A stretch of DNA of 64,000 nt, taken from Petunia secreta. Its lineage: Eukaryota; Streptophyta; Magnoliopsida; Solanales; Solanaceae. Of the stretch, positions 11,565 through 22,454 are shown one piece after another. Location of the stretch: NCBI GenBank assembly GCA_029990175.1, contig JARKIP010000053.1, positions 17,936,001 through 18,000,000 on the forward strand, given 5' to 3'. Each line of letters begins with the position of its first letter. Position 1 is the stretch's first letter. Position numbers and translations under genes: made by a program. The notes beneath the pieces are model-generated. The model was not told where the DNA came from, searched no databases, and saw only the letters and a list, made by a program, of their open reading frames with translations.

Positions 11565-13535
11565 ATGGTGTTAAGCTTGTTTAAGTTGCAAAGGAGAAGT
11601 CTTTTTGTTAGAACTCTTCACTTGGGTCACCAATTCACAACCCCAAACACAGAAGACATCATATTTAAAGCAATTTGTTTGAATTTAAGGGAAAAGAAAT
11701 GGAAATTCTTGGACCAACTATCCTCAACTACTCTCACAAGTTCTCTTGTTTGTCGTGTTTTTCGCGAGTTTTACGAATCACACGGTGTAGTTTTAGAGCT
11801 ATACAAGAAGATTTCAGCTAGCAAAAAAGGTGTGTTCTTGATGAATAGTTTGGAAACTTGTTGTATTGTAATACATTCAATGGTTAGTTGTAAAAATTAT
11901 GATCATGCTTTGTTCTTGATTAAAGAGTTAATGATACGAAAAGGGTATTCGCCTTTAGAGATTTTGGATGTGTTGTTAGATACTTATGATGATAATAATT
12001 CGGTTTTTGATACATTGGTAAGGGCTTGTACAGAGTTTGGTGCAAGTGATGGTGCATATAATGTGATCAAGAAGTTAAGGATAGAGGGTTGTTTTGTTTC
12101 GATTCATGCTTGGAATAATTTTTTGAATCATTTAGTTAAAGTAGATGATGTATGTCGGTTTTGGTTGTTGTACAAGGAAATGGTATCATATGGTTACTAT
12201 GAGAATGTGTATACCTTTAATTTGGTTATTTATGCCCTTTGTAAAGAATGTAAATTATTAGAAGCTATATCTGTGTTGTATAAGATGTTAAAGAGTGGGA
12301 TAATGCCCAATGTTGTGACTTTCAATATGCTTGTTGATGGTGCTTGTAGAAGAGGTGAACTTGATATGGCATTGAAGCTTGTTAGGAACATAGCAATCAT
12401 GTCAGGCAGATGTGTGGTTCCAAATGAAATTACCTATAATTGTCTCATCAATGGATACTGCAAGTTAGGGAATGTAGCTATTGGTGAACAGTTTCTTGAC
12501 GAAATGATTGAGATGCGTCTGGAGCCAAATGTAAGAACTTATGGAACACTGGTTGATGGATACTCCAGAAATGGTATGCTGGATGAGGCATTTAGAATTT
12601 GCAATGCTATAGTTGAGAAAGGGTTGATGCCAAATTCAGTGGTTTACAATACTGTAATCCACCGGCTTTACGTTGAAGGAGATGTCGATGGGGCTTCCAT
12701 TTTACTGTCTGATATGATTGAAAAGTACATATCTCCAGACAAATTTACCCATTCAATTCTTGAGAAAGGCCTATGTAGGAATGGTCGCATAAAGGAAGCT
12801 CTTAGTCATCATAAGTGTATTGTGGAAAAGAATCTGACAGAAGATGCATTTTCACACAATATTCTCATTGATTATCTTTGCAAAGGCCAGAATACATTAG
12901 CGGCACAACAGCTCGTCTGCATTATGTTTGTTCGTGGCCTAATCCCTGACTTGGTCACATATGGTACTATGATTGATGGCTACTGCAAAGAAGGAAACAT
13001 TAATAAAGCTTTTGAGGTATATGATGATATTATAAAGGTGAAAAAAATTCCCAACTTAGTGGTTTACAATTCTATTCTGGATGGTTTATGCAAAGAAGTG
13101 TCTGTTGATGCAGCAAAAGTTTTGGCAGAGGAACTAAAAGGAACATCTCTATATGATGTGATCACTTACAACACATTGTTGAACGGGTATTGCATCAGCG
13201 GGAAGATTGATGAGGGGTTGCATTTATTCTTGACAATGAGAAAAGAGAGGATATCTGTTAACAATGTCACTTACAATATTTTGATTAATCTTATGTGCAA
13301 GTTCGGGCTGATTCAACATGCAAAAGAACTGATGAGTCTCATGATCACACAGGGTATTTTGCCTGATTCTATAACTTATACAACACTTCTCACGAGTATG
13401 AATAAGGAGAGCAGGGCAGAGGAGGTTGTTGAGGTCCATGACTATATGGTGCTTAGAGGTGTAATTCCCGATGGTGAAACTTATAGAACCATTGTCAACC
13501 CATGTATTAAACAAATAGGTTTCGGTTTTGATTGA
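11565..13535 (+). CDS. P-class pentatricopeptide repeat protein, predicted mitochondrial (At1g11710 orthologue)
   Basis: An uninterrupted 656-codon frame, intronless as most plant PPR genes are. The first 25 residues are rich in Arg, Leu and Ser with no acidic residues, as in an organelle presequence. From about residue 215 to the end there are at least twelve tandem 35-residue P-type repeats of the form VxTYNxLIxGxCKxGxxxxAxxxxxxMxxxGxxPD, with weaker repeats before. No E, DYW or other editing domain follows, so the predicted role is sequence-specific binding of organelle RNA for stability, cleavage or intron splicing. Length and the N-terminal stretches (TFNLVIYALCKECKL, SVHAWNNF-like) match Arabidopsis At1g11710 (about 657 aa) from memory. 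The target RNA is not known to me. The first ATG in frame was chosen. Telo-boxes lie upstream. Confidence 0.93.
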   Translation: MVLSLFKLQRRSLFVRTLHLGHQFTTPNTEDIIFKAICLNLREKKWKFLDQLSSTTLTSSLVCRVFREFYESHGVVLELYKKISASKKGVFLMNSLETCCIVIHSMVSCKNYDHALFLIKELMIRKGYSPLEILDVLLDTYDDNNSVFDTLVRACTEFGASDGAYNVIKKLRIEGCFVSIHAWNNFLNHLVKVDDVCRFWLLYKEMVSYGYYENVYTFNLVIYALCKECKLLEAISVLYKMLKSGIMPNVVTFNMLVDGACRRGELDMALKLVRNIAIMSGRCVVPNEITYNCLINGYCKLGNVAIGEQFLDEMIEMRLEPNVRTYGTLVDGYSRNGMLDEAFRICNAIVEKGLMPNSVVYNTVIHRLYVEGDVDGASILLSDMIEKYISPDKFTHSILEKGLCRNGRIKEALSHHKCIVEKNLTEDAFSHNILIDYLCKGQNTLAAQQLVCIMFVRGLIPDLVTYGTMIDGYCKEGNINKAFEVYDDIIKVKKIPNLVVYNSILDGLCKEVSVDAAKVLAEELKGTSLYDVITYNTLLNGYCISGKIDEGLHLFLTMRKERISVNNVTYNILINLMCKFGLIQHAKELMSLMITQGILPDSITYTTLLTSMNKESRAEEVVEVHDYMVLRGVIPDGETYRTIVNPCIKQIGFGFD

Positions 13536-14817
13536 GCTATGCTGTTATGAAGAGTTAAGCCAATTATATCAATCCCACATAGGTAGCAAATACTTGGAAC
13601 CTTGTACTTGTATTCTGGCAATAGCTGATCAAATGAATCTCTCGTGGCTGAAGTTTATGCATCAATTTATCCTATGGTATACTGAACCTCATGATTTTGT
13701 TTCTTGTTCATTAAGGAGACTCTGTGGTTAAATATTGGTCTTTGGTTCTTGCAGATTCTGTAGATTCTATCTGATCACAAACAAATGGAATGATAGTTTC
13801 CGGTGAGGTTAAACTTTATTTTACATACATTCATCCCTGACAAATATATTAACTCTACCTACCTGAAACGTATTCCTTCTACTAACCCCCTTTCCATTTT
13901 GTTTGTAATTGGATATTGGGATTGTAACCTTTCTAGTTTTAAATTGATCTTCCAATGAGAATTGGATTTAGGGATTTTAGACTTTTGGTTAGCCGCTGAT
14001 ACGAATTTGAAAAAATTCTAATTGTGAGAAAATGAGGAACCTGTTCAGATTCTCAGTTATCCGAGCTTCTGAGATGTCAGCTGAAAAAAAAAGAAGCTTC
14101 TGAGATGTCGCAGTCAGGGGTACTTAATGGATAGATACATGCTTCTGATGTCTTAACCCTGCATTGGACTGTTTTCAGGTCAACTTATTGTTGAAGGTAT
14201 ATCCACAAGCAACTCTATAGTTTTCTTGAGAACATCTCTTATGAATTTGAGCAGATGTTTTCCATTTTAGTGGTGAAAAAGCATTAAATAATCTCTGCAC
14301 ACATTTCTGTGTTGTTTGATAGATCACTTGTAACAGTGTAATGCTGATGCATTTGAGCTTGATTCTCAGCTTCAAAAGGAAACCCTCAATCTTTGGATAA
14401 CAATATTCTGGTGATTGTGGAATGCTTACTGCTATGAGGAGTGGGGTATCACCTTTTTCCTATTAAACAAGTAACATTTTAACATACAAAGTTTCGTTGA
14501 CTAGTATTTAGGATTAATGTTTTCATGTATTGCTAAAAAAATAATTCTTCAAATTCTGAAGTTTGCAGTCTGACTGTGGTACCTTAATGGTTGCACTTGG
14601 TGAAGTTACATTCAGTGGCGTCATGAAGATGTTCGAATTAACTTTATGGTCTTAGTTTGCCTGGAGCCCAACTGGTACCTCTTGAAACTAATCAAAGTTT
14701 AGTTGTGGCTTAGACATTCTTATTCATTACAACTCCAAATGCTCTGCTTCCATCTAAACCGGAAGTTTATTATCAGTATCTTTATGTGAAAATTGTTTGC
14801 TGATAATGGTTCACCGT
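13536..14817 (+). other. PPR 3' flank and intergenic DNA
   Basis: Probably the 3' untranslated region of the PPR gene followed by spacer. Short open frames here show no recognisable domain. No repeat ends were identified. Confidence 0.4.
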
Positions 14818-15027
14818 CTATAACAGAGGCTGGAGGTCATTGATGATTCCAGTAAGCTCTTTCCTTGCTTGGGGTTTTGATGGCAAGTCGTGTAGTTGAA
14901 CAATATCGGACTGTTCCAACAAAGCTGGAAGCCTGGGTGCATTTGGGGCAGAGCTAATTTCTTTCACTACTTGTTTTTTGCCCGCACCCTGAAAGGCGTG
15001 TTCCAAAGCTTTCAGAGAGCTAGACAT
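14818..15027 (-). CDS. Small ORF of 69 codons, unknown function
   Basis: The frame begins at a well-placed ATG (context CACAATG, A at -3) and encodes a hydrophilic protein starting MSSSLKALEHAFQGAG, with a Pro/Leu-rich middle (APRLPALLEQ) and ending INDLQPLL. The AFQGAG stretch is like the N terminus of villins, but nothing after it fits villin, so the resemblance is probably chance. Residue composition and the absence of low complexity make it more protein-like than its neighbours. It could be a real short gene, one exon of a longer minus-strand gene, or the antisense of a UTR. No function is assigned. Confidence 0.35.
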   Translation of the reverse strand: MSSSLKALEHAFQGAGKKQVVKEISSAPNAPRLPALLEQSDIVQLHDLPSKPQARKELTGIINDLQPLL

Positions 15028-15875
15028 TGTGCAAAATCTTTCCTGTGACGGCTTCTCTCAAAAAGGAAAAGAGAACTGGAGTGTTGAAGCTCCAAGCTTC
15101 AGCTCAAACTTCCAAAATGCAACTGCACAGACAAACGGAACATGAGAAAGTGTGGCATAAAGTTTAGAAAAGTTATTCCATTATGATCTGTGCAACAAAT
15201 TTTGGCAAAGCACGTAAATTACATATTTATCAATAACCACATGCAAGGCGCAGTGGACAAACCTATCCTTCATCAAAATTAGACATATCACAAGATAACA
15301 TCAGGAAAAGTGAAACTCAAGATAACGTAAAAATCACTAATCCATCTCCAAATTTACGCAGGAGTTACATTTCATCTGCTCACAAATTGACATACAATAA
15401 ATTTTACATAAAATTTTTCATTTGAAAATGTTTTACCTTGAAAAATCACTATTCAAATTATTATCCAGTATTTCTATAAGTGTAGGAAGCGTGGAGGTTG
15501 AGGATTACGCTAGAAGGTTAGAAAATAATCGAGCGATTCTTGTCATATTAGTATTCATATTATTCTTGTATATACTACTCTACTTATGTTTCGTCTTTAT
15601 AGCTATTGGTGGGTTTTCATTTACCTTGATTATCTTTAATTTTTATGTCAGCATATTTTTTACCGCCATAGTTTTCAAACTTGTTTCCAAAAATATTTTT
15701 TTTAATCAAAATTTACATGAAATAGCGTCTTCACGTTGGCGGAGGTAAGGTTAACATATATCTCAAGTCTCAACAATCCTATTTGTGAGGTAACTTGTTG
15801 TATTTCTATGTAAGTGCCTTCTATCCCATCATGCACGGAAAATTTACACCCAATCCTTAATATATACTACTAAAG
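15028..15875. other. Intergenic DNA with a dispersed-repeat-like segment
   Basis: The segment at about 15490-15750, including a 108-codon hydrophobic frame at 15422-15748, looks like a high-copy nightshade dispersed sequence rather than a gene. The frame has no homology I recognise, and its hydrophobicity follows from T-rich DNA. Confidence 0.4.
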
Positions 15876-16090
15876 GGCCGTTTGGTTTGTGGGATTAAAT
15901 AAATGGGATATCCCATAAATTTGGGATTTTAGTAATCTCGGGATTAATAATCCCACCCCCTATGTGGAATTAGATAATACCATGAATATAGTATAAAAAT
16001 TGTCTCATTTTAACTAATTCCACAAACCAAATATGAGATTAATGTAGTCCCAAATTTAATTCCAGGACCGACAGATGTCATAACAAATTG
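15876..16090. mobile_element. MITE-like element (GGGCCGTTTGGTTTGTGG)
   Basis: The left end reads GGGCCGTTTGGTTTGTGGG and a complementary CCACAAACCAAAT lies near the right side (about 16019-16031), giving imperfect terminal inverted repeats around an AT-rich core with 'gggattaataatccc' palindromes. Such elements are common close to nightshade genes. The exact right end and target duplication are not resolved. It lies about 480 bp before the SEN54 start codon. Confidence 0.5.
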
Positions 16091-16334
16091 TTGAAAGGAC
16101 TATTATATATGCAATTACAATACTTCTAAATTAAAATTAGTAAATACATTATATAATATAATTTAAATACTAACAAAAAGGAGCAATATATAACGGAAGA
16201 ATAAAGTATCTCAAACGCAAAATAAACATCGAGTCTGCGCTCTTTCACTTGCCGTTCGGTGCCGCAAGACAAGGTTAGTTCTCTTCTATTTCACTTTGAA
16301 TTGTATAACTTTCAAATAATAAGATAGCTAAAAT

Positions 16335-16500
16335 GTGCCCGGATATTGTTCTAGTGGTTAGAGCTCAACTTGTAATATATGAATTAAGCACACTTGGGGG
16401 GGTTTTTGTTATTTAAGTGGAGAAGAGTTGAGTAGAGAGGTGGGCCTATTATTCTCGAACCGTGCTCCACTAGCCCTTCATATTACTAAGTTAAAAAAAG
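16335..16500 (+). mobile_element. Candidate SINE in the SEN54 5' leader
   Basis: It begins TGCCCGGATATTGTTCTAGT then GGTTAGAGCTCAACTTG, like a tRNA 5' half with an A-box. A segment with 'gggcctattattctcgaacc' and a T/A-rich A7 tail at about 16492-16499 follows. This order resembles tRNA-derived Solanaceae SINEs. No flanking duplication was found, so this is tentative. Confidence 0.4.
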
Positions 16501-16574
16501 GATGGTTGTATAGGGTGCTAATTTTTTTGATAATTTATCTGGTAGGCTATAGGTATTTGCAATTCATTCTGCTT

Positions 16575-18405
16575 ATGGAAGCTGATAAGTGGGCAAGTTT
16601 TTCAGAAGGAAGTAGTGATTCTGAAAGCTATGTGAACGATCCTGATTACAATGATGATGACCATTCTTGTGCATATGCATCCACTGATATACCCAAGTTG
16701 CAGTTCAGGTTTCATCTCATGCTCTTCTGTTATTGTTAAAAAGATGTTTCACAAAAGATATGAATATGCATTCCTTTTAATACAGGAAAAACATTTCAAG
16801 ATTACGGTGGATTGACGAGTTCAGACTAGCTGAGGTCGTGGAAAGGAAGGGTGGGTTGTGGACGACTACTGGGATAGTTCGTAATGGCAATATATATTGC
16901 TTCATTGAAGAGACTTTGTAAGTGATGAAGATTCTCCTTTTTTGAAATATACATATATATAAGTATGAAGATTATCTGTTGCTATTTCCTATTAGTTGAA
17001 GAGTTAAATACTATGACTTCCAGTAAAGGCATAATTTGGGAAAAACGTGTAGTTTGATACTAGGTTTTAGTACTTTTTTGTTTATATTATCCTCTTAATT
17101 GGTTCTGGATGAATCTTGGTATGGAGATTGCTGATACTCTTAGGTCCTATATTTTCATTGTACTTATCGGAAACAGCCTCTCCACCTTTGTGGTGGTAAC
17201 GTCTGCCTACATCTCACCCTTCCCAGACCCCACTTATGGGGTATCACTGGGTATTATGTTGTTGTTGTTGTTGTTGTTGTTGTACTTATCTAAGTTATGC
17301 TTCTGTATTTTAGTTGCACACCTGTCTTCTACTTCTTCAACATAGTAAAAATTAGTAGCTGGGATAAAGAAGATAGTAGAAGCCAATGGATAAAGTGCAT
17401 AAAAAGACAGATAACAAGTCTTCTATTAATGGGGAGAGTTTTGTCGTCTGACAATTATATTTGTATTAGGAATTGATATGAAAACTTTATGTTTTAATTT
17501 GAGAATTATCTTCTGCAATTGGCAGTGTTTAAGAATGGTAATGGTTATGTATGTAGATATTTGGCAGAAATTGGGGCTGTACATCTCTTCAGTAACAACG
17601 ACACACCCCTTTCTCTGGAACATATATACAAAAAGGTTGCTGAAGGAAAAAGTGGATGTACCCTGGAATATTTTGAAGCCTATAAGCACTTGAAATCCCT
17701 TGGTTATATAGTGGGGCGTCATGGTATTCCTTGGTCTGTGAGAAGGTCAAGTGTAAATTGTATTTCTACCCAGGACCTGCCGGTTACTGCTCATAGTGGA
17801 GATAATGAATCAAGAAACGGCATTCTCATCACTGAAATGTTTAATAATATGCAAATTGGTGGATTGAGACTGATTTACAATGTTTATCCTCCTAATAGCA
17901 GTTTCAGAAAGTCTGCTCCCGGCGATCCATGTTTTGTGCTTTGTATTGCCAGGTAATGTACCTTGTTAATGCGGTTCATTATATTATGATGCCTAGTCCC
18001 TACTAAAATTTCTTGTATCTCTGCCTCCGATATTTTAGTCAGTTATTATGTACAGGGACTTGTAAATATACTAGTTAGCATTTCTATGGGTGAGCAATGC
18101 TTTATTGGACCATATTCCGGCATATGTACTTGTTTTAACATTATTCCCCTCTATTTGCCTGTCCTAGCCTGTCTAATTCCCTTCTTCCATTCTCTATCGT
18201 GACTGCGTTAATCCACATTGTTGCTGACATAGCTCTAGTTTATGAGTTATGTATCTTCTTGTGCAGTGAGTATCCACCTTCCAGAAAAGAGCTTGAAGAT
18301 CTTGAGAGGCATTCTCATGGTATTCCTTTGAAAATTTGTCTTGTTGAGCATGGGCGTGTGAGCTTTTTCTCATTTGACAAAGTGGAGCTTCCTATCCTTC
18401 CATGA
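16575..18405 (+). CDS. SEN54: tRNA-splicing endonuclease subunit SEN54, four coding exons
   Basis: Joining 16575-16708, 16786-16917, 17557-17952 and 18267-18405 (all GT-AG) gives 266 codons plus TGA. Exon 1 encodes an acidic, Ser/Asp-rich N terminus. Exon 2 gives the conserved SEN54 N-terminal signature LRWIDEFRLAEVVERKGGLW and continues NGNIYCFIEETL, completed across the third exon by YLAEIGAVHLF. SEN54 is a structural subunit of the SEN2/SEN34/SEN15/SEN54 endonuclease that removes introns from pre-tRNAs. It lacks catalytic residues, so none are expected. The exon 3 acceptor at 17556 was chosen over the one at 17525 because only it restores the family sequence ETLYLAEIG. A 5'-UTR intron (about 16274-16552) is possible. 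A SINE lies in intron 2. Confidence 0.88.
17169..17279 (+). mobile_element. 5'-truncated SINE with TTG tail in SEN54 intron 2
   Basis: The 111-bp insert begins GGAAACAGCCTCTCCACC and ends in a (TTG)n tail, the 3'-end structure of TS-type Solanaceae SINEs. It is flanked by the perfect 11-bp duplication TTGTACTTATC (17158-17168 and 17280-17290). The tRNA-like 5' half with A and B boxes is missing. Confidence 0.88.
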
Positions 18406-19485
18406 TCTCTTCCAGCAAACAATCCAGACCTTGACATGCCTTGAGAACAGCTATGGTACAATTTTGAATTTTTAGCTTGTGGATTGATGTTTCACCATTG
18501 TGTAATTGCAACAGAATATTTAGATGATAAGCATGTTTAACTTATGAATCAACCTTGTCTGTTGTGTTTATTACAAAACGAGAGTGAGTCTTGTGCTCTT
18601 TGCCCTCAAAGCTTTTGTAAAAGCTGAAGATTGATAAATTGTTATTGCCTACCATACATGTTACACTGGTGAAAATTACTTTAGTCAAAAGTGGTCTATC
18701 TGTTAAGGTGAACAATAAAGGTATTTATCTCGTTGCAAGAAACACTTTTATCCCTCGACTGTTGGACTGGTCTACCCAGCTGCTGTCCTTTTATCGGCAC
18801 CTTTGCATCAATGTGTTCACTGTTTAATCATTCGTTGAAAGACGAAATCAATTCCATTCACTGTACTTGGTCTTTCCTGGTTGTCAACTTCTAAAACTTC
18901 TGTTGTCAGTGAGGTTCTACTGATTTGGTCAGGGTGCATTGGCCAGGCTAATTCTGAGACCGATGGTTATACGTTCCACAGATGAGTTCATCCCCGTTGA
19001 CAAATTTGGGAGCGCAATCCATTCTTTCTTCATATCTTTCTACTGATCTGTCTTTTGTTGATTCTCTAGCAAAAACAATTCCTGCATCTTCTCAAAAATA
19101 TTTATTTATCTAAGGGGAGAAAAGAATGAAAGATCCTATGATCATTTCCTTCTTTCTTTCTTTCTGCATTCATCTTTTAACCATTAATTGTGTGATGGTC
19201 TTGTTACAAAAAGAAGTATAATTTGAAGTGATTTTGACATAAAGGAGACTTTGACTGGATTCACCAAGCGAGGTAATTAATGCTCCTTTGCAGAATCTGG
19301 TCTTACAGGCAACCCAAGGTTTTTAACTAACAAGTTTTGTGAATAGTTAAGAACTTACTGTATGCCATTACTTTTATGGTCGCTTCTTTTGTGAATTAGG
19401 CATCCCAGTTTTGTTGCTAAGAGGGGAAAAGAAAGGCCAGGGATCCTCTGTGTCTCTTCTTGTGTTCTTTCCTTTTCCCCTAACC
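18406..19485. other. SEN54 3' UTR and intergenic DNA
   Basis: About 1.1 kb with no recognised coding region. A short (CTTT)n stretch lies at about 19149-19164. The first few hundred bases are probably the SEN54 3' UTR. Confidence 0.45.
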
Positions 19486-19498
19486 GTCGATTTGGGTT

Positions 19499-19668
19499 CA
19501 TGAAGGGGAACCTTGGAGCAACTAGTAAAGTTGTCTTTGTCTGACCTATAGGTCATGGGTTCAAGCCTTCGAAACAGCCACTAATGCTTGCATTAAGTCA
19601 CTTTAGGGTGGGGCCCTTCCCCAGCCCCTACGTGAACGTGGGATGCTTTGTGCACCGTGCTGCCCTTT
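19499..19668 (+). mobile_element. Near-complete tRNA-derived SINE (TS/SolS type) with 13-bp TSD
   Basis: The insert begins GAAGGGGAACCTTGGAGCAA after a CAT and shows a degenerate A-box (GGAGCAACTAGTAAAG) and a B-box-like GGTCATGGGTTCAAGCC, then the body 'gaaacagcc...ggcccttccccagcccc...gtgcaccgtgctgcccttt' typical of this SINE. Flanks are GTCGATTTGGGTT (19486-19498) and GTCGATTTGAGTT (19669-19681), a 13-bp target duplication with one mismatch. Non-autonomous and mobilised by LINEs. Confidence 0.88.
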
Positions 19669-20115
19669 GTCGATTTGAGTTTATCTCAGATGATCTATCA
19701 CTATATTTTTCTTGATTGTTCGTCCATTACACAACCTTCTTATTTCCTTTTAGTGAATTTTACCAACACCTTCTTCCCCAATTGATTTTCATTGAGCTTT
19801 GACGTTCCTTTATATTCTAATTAACAAAAGCTAAGGAAGAATAAAGAACATGGAACAAGTTAGAGATCCTGAATCTAGGAGTTTATGGGTACACCATGGG
19901 GTTTTTCATCACATGTTGGGAAATTCTTAAATATGGCATCGTCAGTACTGTACAAAATTTCCATTCCAAGGAATTCTTTGAAAAAAGCCTTAATGCCACA
20001 TTTCTAGCTTTGATCCCTAAAAAAATTTGGAGCTTTAGAGCTGATGAAGGATTTTAGACCTATAATTCTAATTGGAAGCGTTTACAAATTATTTCCAAAG
20101 TACTAACTGAGAATA

Positions 20116-20679
20116 GTGGACATTCATCAAATGGCTTTCATTCAAGAGAGACAAATTATGGATGCTTTCTTTATAGCAAATGAATATGTGGATACAAGAA
20201 TCAACGGGAGAATATCAGGGATTCTTGGTAAGTTAGATATCGTAAAAGCATATGATCACTTGGAGATCAGTCATTTGTTATACGCGGTTGATTCTTTGAT
20301 TTTGTATGATGCTGATGTTGATCAGGTGAAGCAGATAAGGTTAATCTTAACCATCTTTGAAGCAGTCTCTGGCCTTCATGTCAAGCGGAGTAAAAGCTTG
20401 ATTGTTCTCGTGAATGAAGTCTCAAACATTCGGTGCTTGGCAGGGATCTTGGGATGTGAGATAGGAGCTCTTCCAACTAAATATTTGGGTTTGCCTCGGG
20501 GAGAAAAGAACAAGTCAAAGGAAATCTGGAATGAAGTTATAGAGAGGTGTGAAAAAAGGCTATCTAGATGGAAAGGCAATTATCTATCTTTGGGGGGAAG
20601 AGTTACTTTGGTGAATAGTGTCTTGGATACTCTCCCAACTTATATGATGTCTTTATTCCCCATACCTGTAAAAAATTGA
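20116..20679 (+). pseudogene. LINE-B reverse-transcriptase fragment
   Basis: A 187-codon open piece. Residues 1-50 are RT fingers and palm with KLDIVKAYDHLE. The sequence then continues LLYAVDSLILYDAD, where the FADD active-site motif should be, so about 100 residues between the two palm motifs were deleted and the catalytic Asp pair is gone. Residues 105-187 are the thumb-like SRWKGNYLSLGGRV segment. Downstream the same protein continues in other frames with WQSNREKKGYHLVKWK near 20720. Confidence 0.75.
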
Positions 20680-21101
20680 GAAAAGAATTGATACTGTTTG
20701 AAGGAATTTCATTTGGCAGTCGAATAGAGAGAAAAAAGGTTATCATTTGGTGAAGTGGAAGACTCTGACTTGTGACAAAAAGGAAGGGGGGGTTAGGTAT
20801 CAAAAACTTAAGGCATCAGAGTAGGAGTTTAATGATGAAATGGTTATGGAGATTTTCCTTCGAATCTGTAAACTATGGTGAAGAGGGTCATTGGTGCATT
20901 AAAACAGTTTCAACCGGCACTATGGAGTAAGTGTGGGAAAGTCAATTAGAAATCCCTAGCCAACTTTCTCAAAAAGCTTGGGTTTTAAGGCGGGAAATGA
21001 AATAAAAATCTCATTTTAGTATGATGATTGGATGGGAAATGGACCTTTAAAAGAGTTGTTTCGTGACATTTTTAACTTGTTGTAGCAACCAAGATGCTTC
21101 A

Positions 21102-21153
21102 ATAGCTGAGTTGTGGAGCCAACAGGGATAGCTGAGTTGTGGAGCCAACCGGG
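21102..21153. repeat. 26-bp tandem duplication inside LINE-B
   Basis: Units 21102-21127 and 21128-21153 both read ATAGCTGAGTTGTGGAGCCA followed by ACAGGG or ACCGGG: one mismatch. Confidence 0.9.
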
Positions 21154-21660
21154 ATGGAATGTAACATTTAACCAACAGTCATCTCTTTCTCCACTGCCAG
21201 GTTATATATGGGTTGTGGCAACTGTTTTTAAACATGAAGAACTTAAGGTGGTCAATGCCTAAGATCGACTAGTGAACTTTTTGCTTGTTGGAATAATCAG
21301 AGATGAATGATAAATCAGAAACACTGGTTGAGCATTATTCCTGCATGCATTTGGTGAACAATTTGGATGGAAAGAAATTCTAGATGTTTTGAAGACATAT
21401 CTAGCCCGGAGCAGAAGATCAGGATGAATTATCTATTTTAGTTTCATTTCTGGTATAAAGAAAAATTTGTAGAAGATGTAGGATCCTTATTAGATGTTAT
21501 TGAAAATTTGTAAGGGTCATATGGCGTAGTTTTTGACTTTTTGGGTGCTCCAGACCTCTAAAGATAAATGTATCTTCTTAGCACTAACTTTGTGCTATAG
21601 AGATTAGACTTATATAATGTTGTTACCAATTTCAAAAAAAAATCCTTTACAAATTGATAA

Positions 21661-21899
21661 GGCCAAATAGACACTCTTATTAAGGTCCTTTCCAGTTGAG
21701 CACTTGAACCTTTTTCAAAAGTGTTCATCCAGACACTTTCCACCCGCTCCGTTGAAAAATTCATGCGCATGTTTGCACACGAGTCTTACGTGGATAAGTG
21801 GAAAGTGTCTAGATGGATACTTAAAAAAGTTCAAGTGCTCAACTGAAAAGGATTATAATTGGAATGTCTATGTTCAAGGGGTTGGCGATGTATTTGGCC
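21661..21899. mobile_element. Foldback MITE of Mutator type with perfect 9-bp TSD
   Basis: The 239-bp element begins GGCCAAATAGACA and ends in the complement, TATTTGGCC. Long inverted arms run inward: AGTTGAGCACTTGAAC (about 21694) pairs with GTTCAAGTGCTCAACT (about 21830) and AGACACTTTCCAC pairs with GTGGAAAGTGTCT around a short loop. The flanks are AATTGATAA on both sides (21652-21660 and 21900-21908), a 9-bp duplication diagnostic of Mutator-like transposases. It encodes no transposase. It sits just after the poly(A) of LINE-B. Confidence 0.9.
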
Positions 21900-21908
21900 A
21901 ATTGATAA

Positions 21909-22454
21909 TGTACTAACATGTACTCATCTATAGATTTCATTAAGTAGTAAAAAAAGTTGAAATTGTTCTTTTATCTTTTTAGTTACCGAGTCAATATGCA
22001 TCCATTTAAGTCCCAAGGTGTCTATTGGGACTATTTTGCATCCCTAGTTCTCAAGTCTATATTTGAGACTGAACAGAGTAGCACCTAAGTTTACTCTGAA
22101 AAGTTAGTTAACTTGGCGATGCAAATTGTGTGCATCAGTGCAGCATAATTTTCATTCTCCAAGGTCGAATGCAAATTTTAAACACTATCATTGGTACTGT
22201 AATTACTAGTAATATTTTATAGGAGTAAGCGAGTAACACTTAATTCGATCACCAAAAACACACGATGATAAGAATAATTTCCCAAGCAGTTGTATATAAA
22301 CTTGTGAGCAAATCTCTGCTTGATATTGGGAGTTAAGCCATCCAGGCCAACACTCTACTGGAATTTAGAATCCAAACTTTTCATTGCTGCCTTCCTTACT
22401 GTTCTTTCATATTGCTTTCTGATTCTTCATCAGGTGTGAAGACCAGCAAACCCA
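21909..22454. other. Intergenic DNA downstream of the U2 gene
   Basis: No coding or repeat structure was recognised. The part nearest 22454 would hold the U2 3'-end formation signal on the minus strand, which I could not identify with confidence. Confidence 0.4.

Larger units (their letters stand above)
19860..21641 (+). mobile_element. L1-type LINE relic (LINE-B), 5'-truncated
   Basis: Plus-strand translations follow the RT of plant L1 LINEs: ALIPKK and LMKDFRPIILIGSVYK (about 19990-20090), AFIQERQIMDAFFIANEY (20140), KAYDHLE, then a jump to the end of the FADD region, then the thumb with TKYLGLPRG, LSRWKGNYLSLGGRVTLVNS and a C-terminal zinc-binding region to about 21440. The 3' end is A-rich (A9 at 21632-21641) after the usual 3'-UTR. 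The RT active-site block is lost. The copy is old. Confidence 0.8.

Noticed and set aside
15422..15748. 108-codon hydrophobic frame, membrane-protein-like
   Set aside because: T-rich dispersed-repeat DNA gives Leu/Phe/Ile-rich frames by composition alone. No start context, no homology seen.
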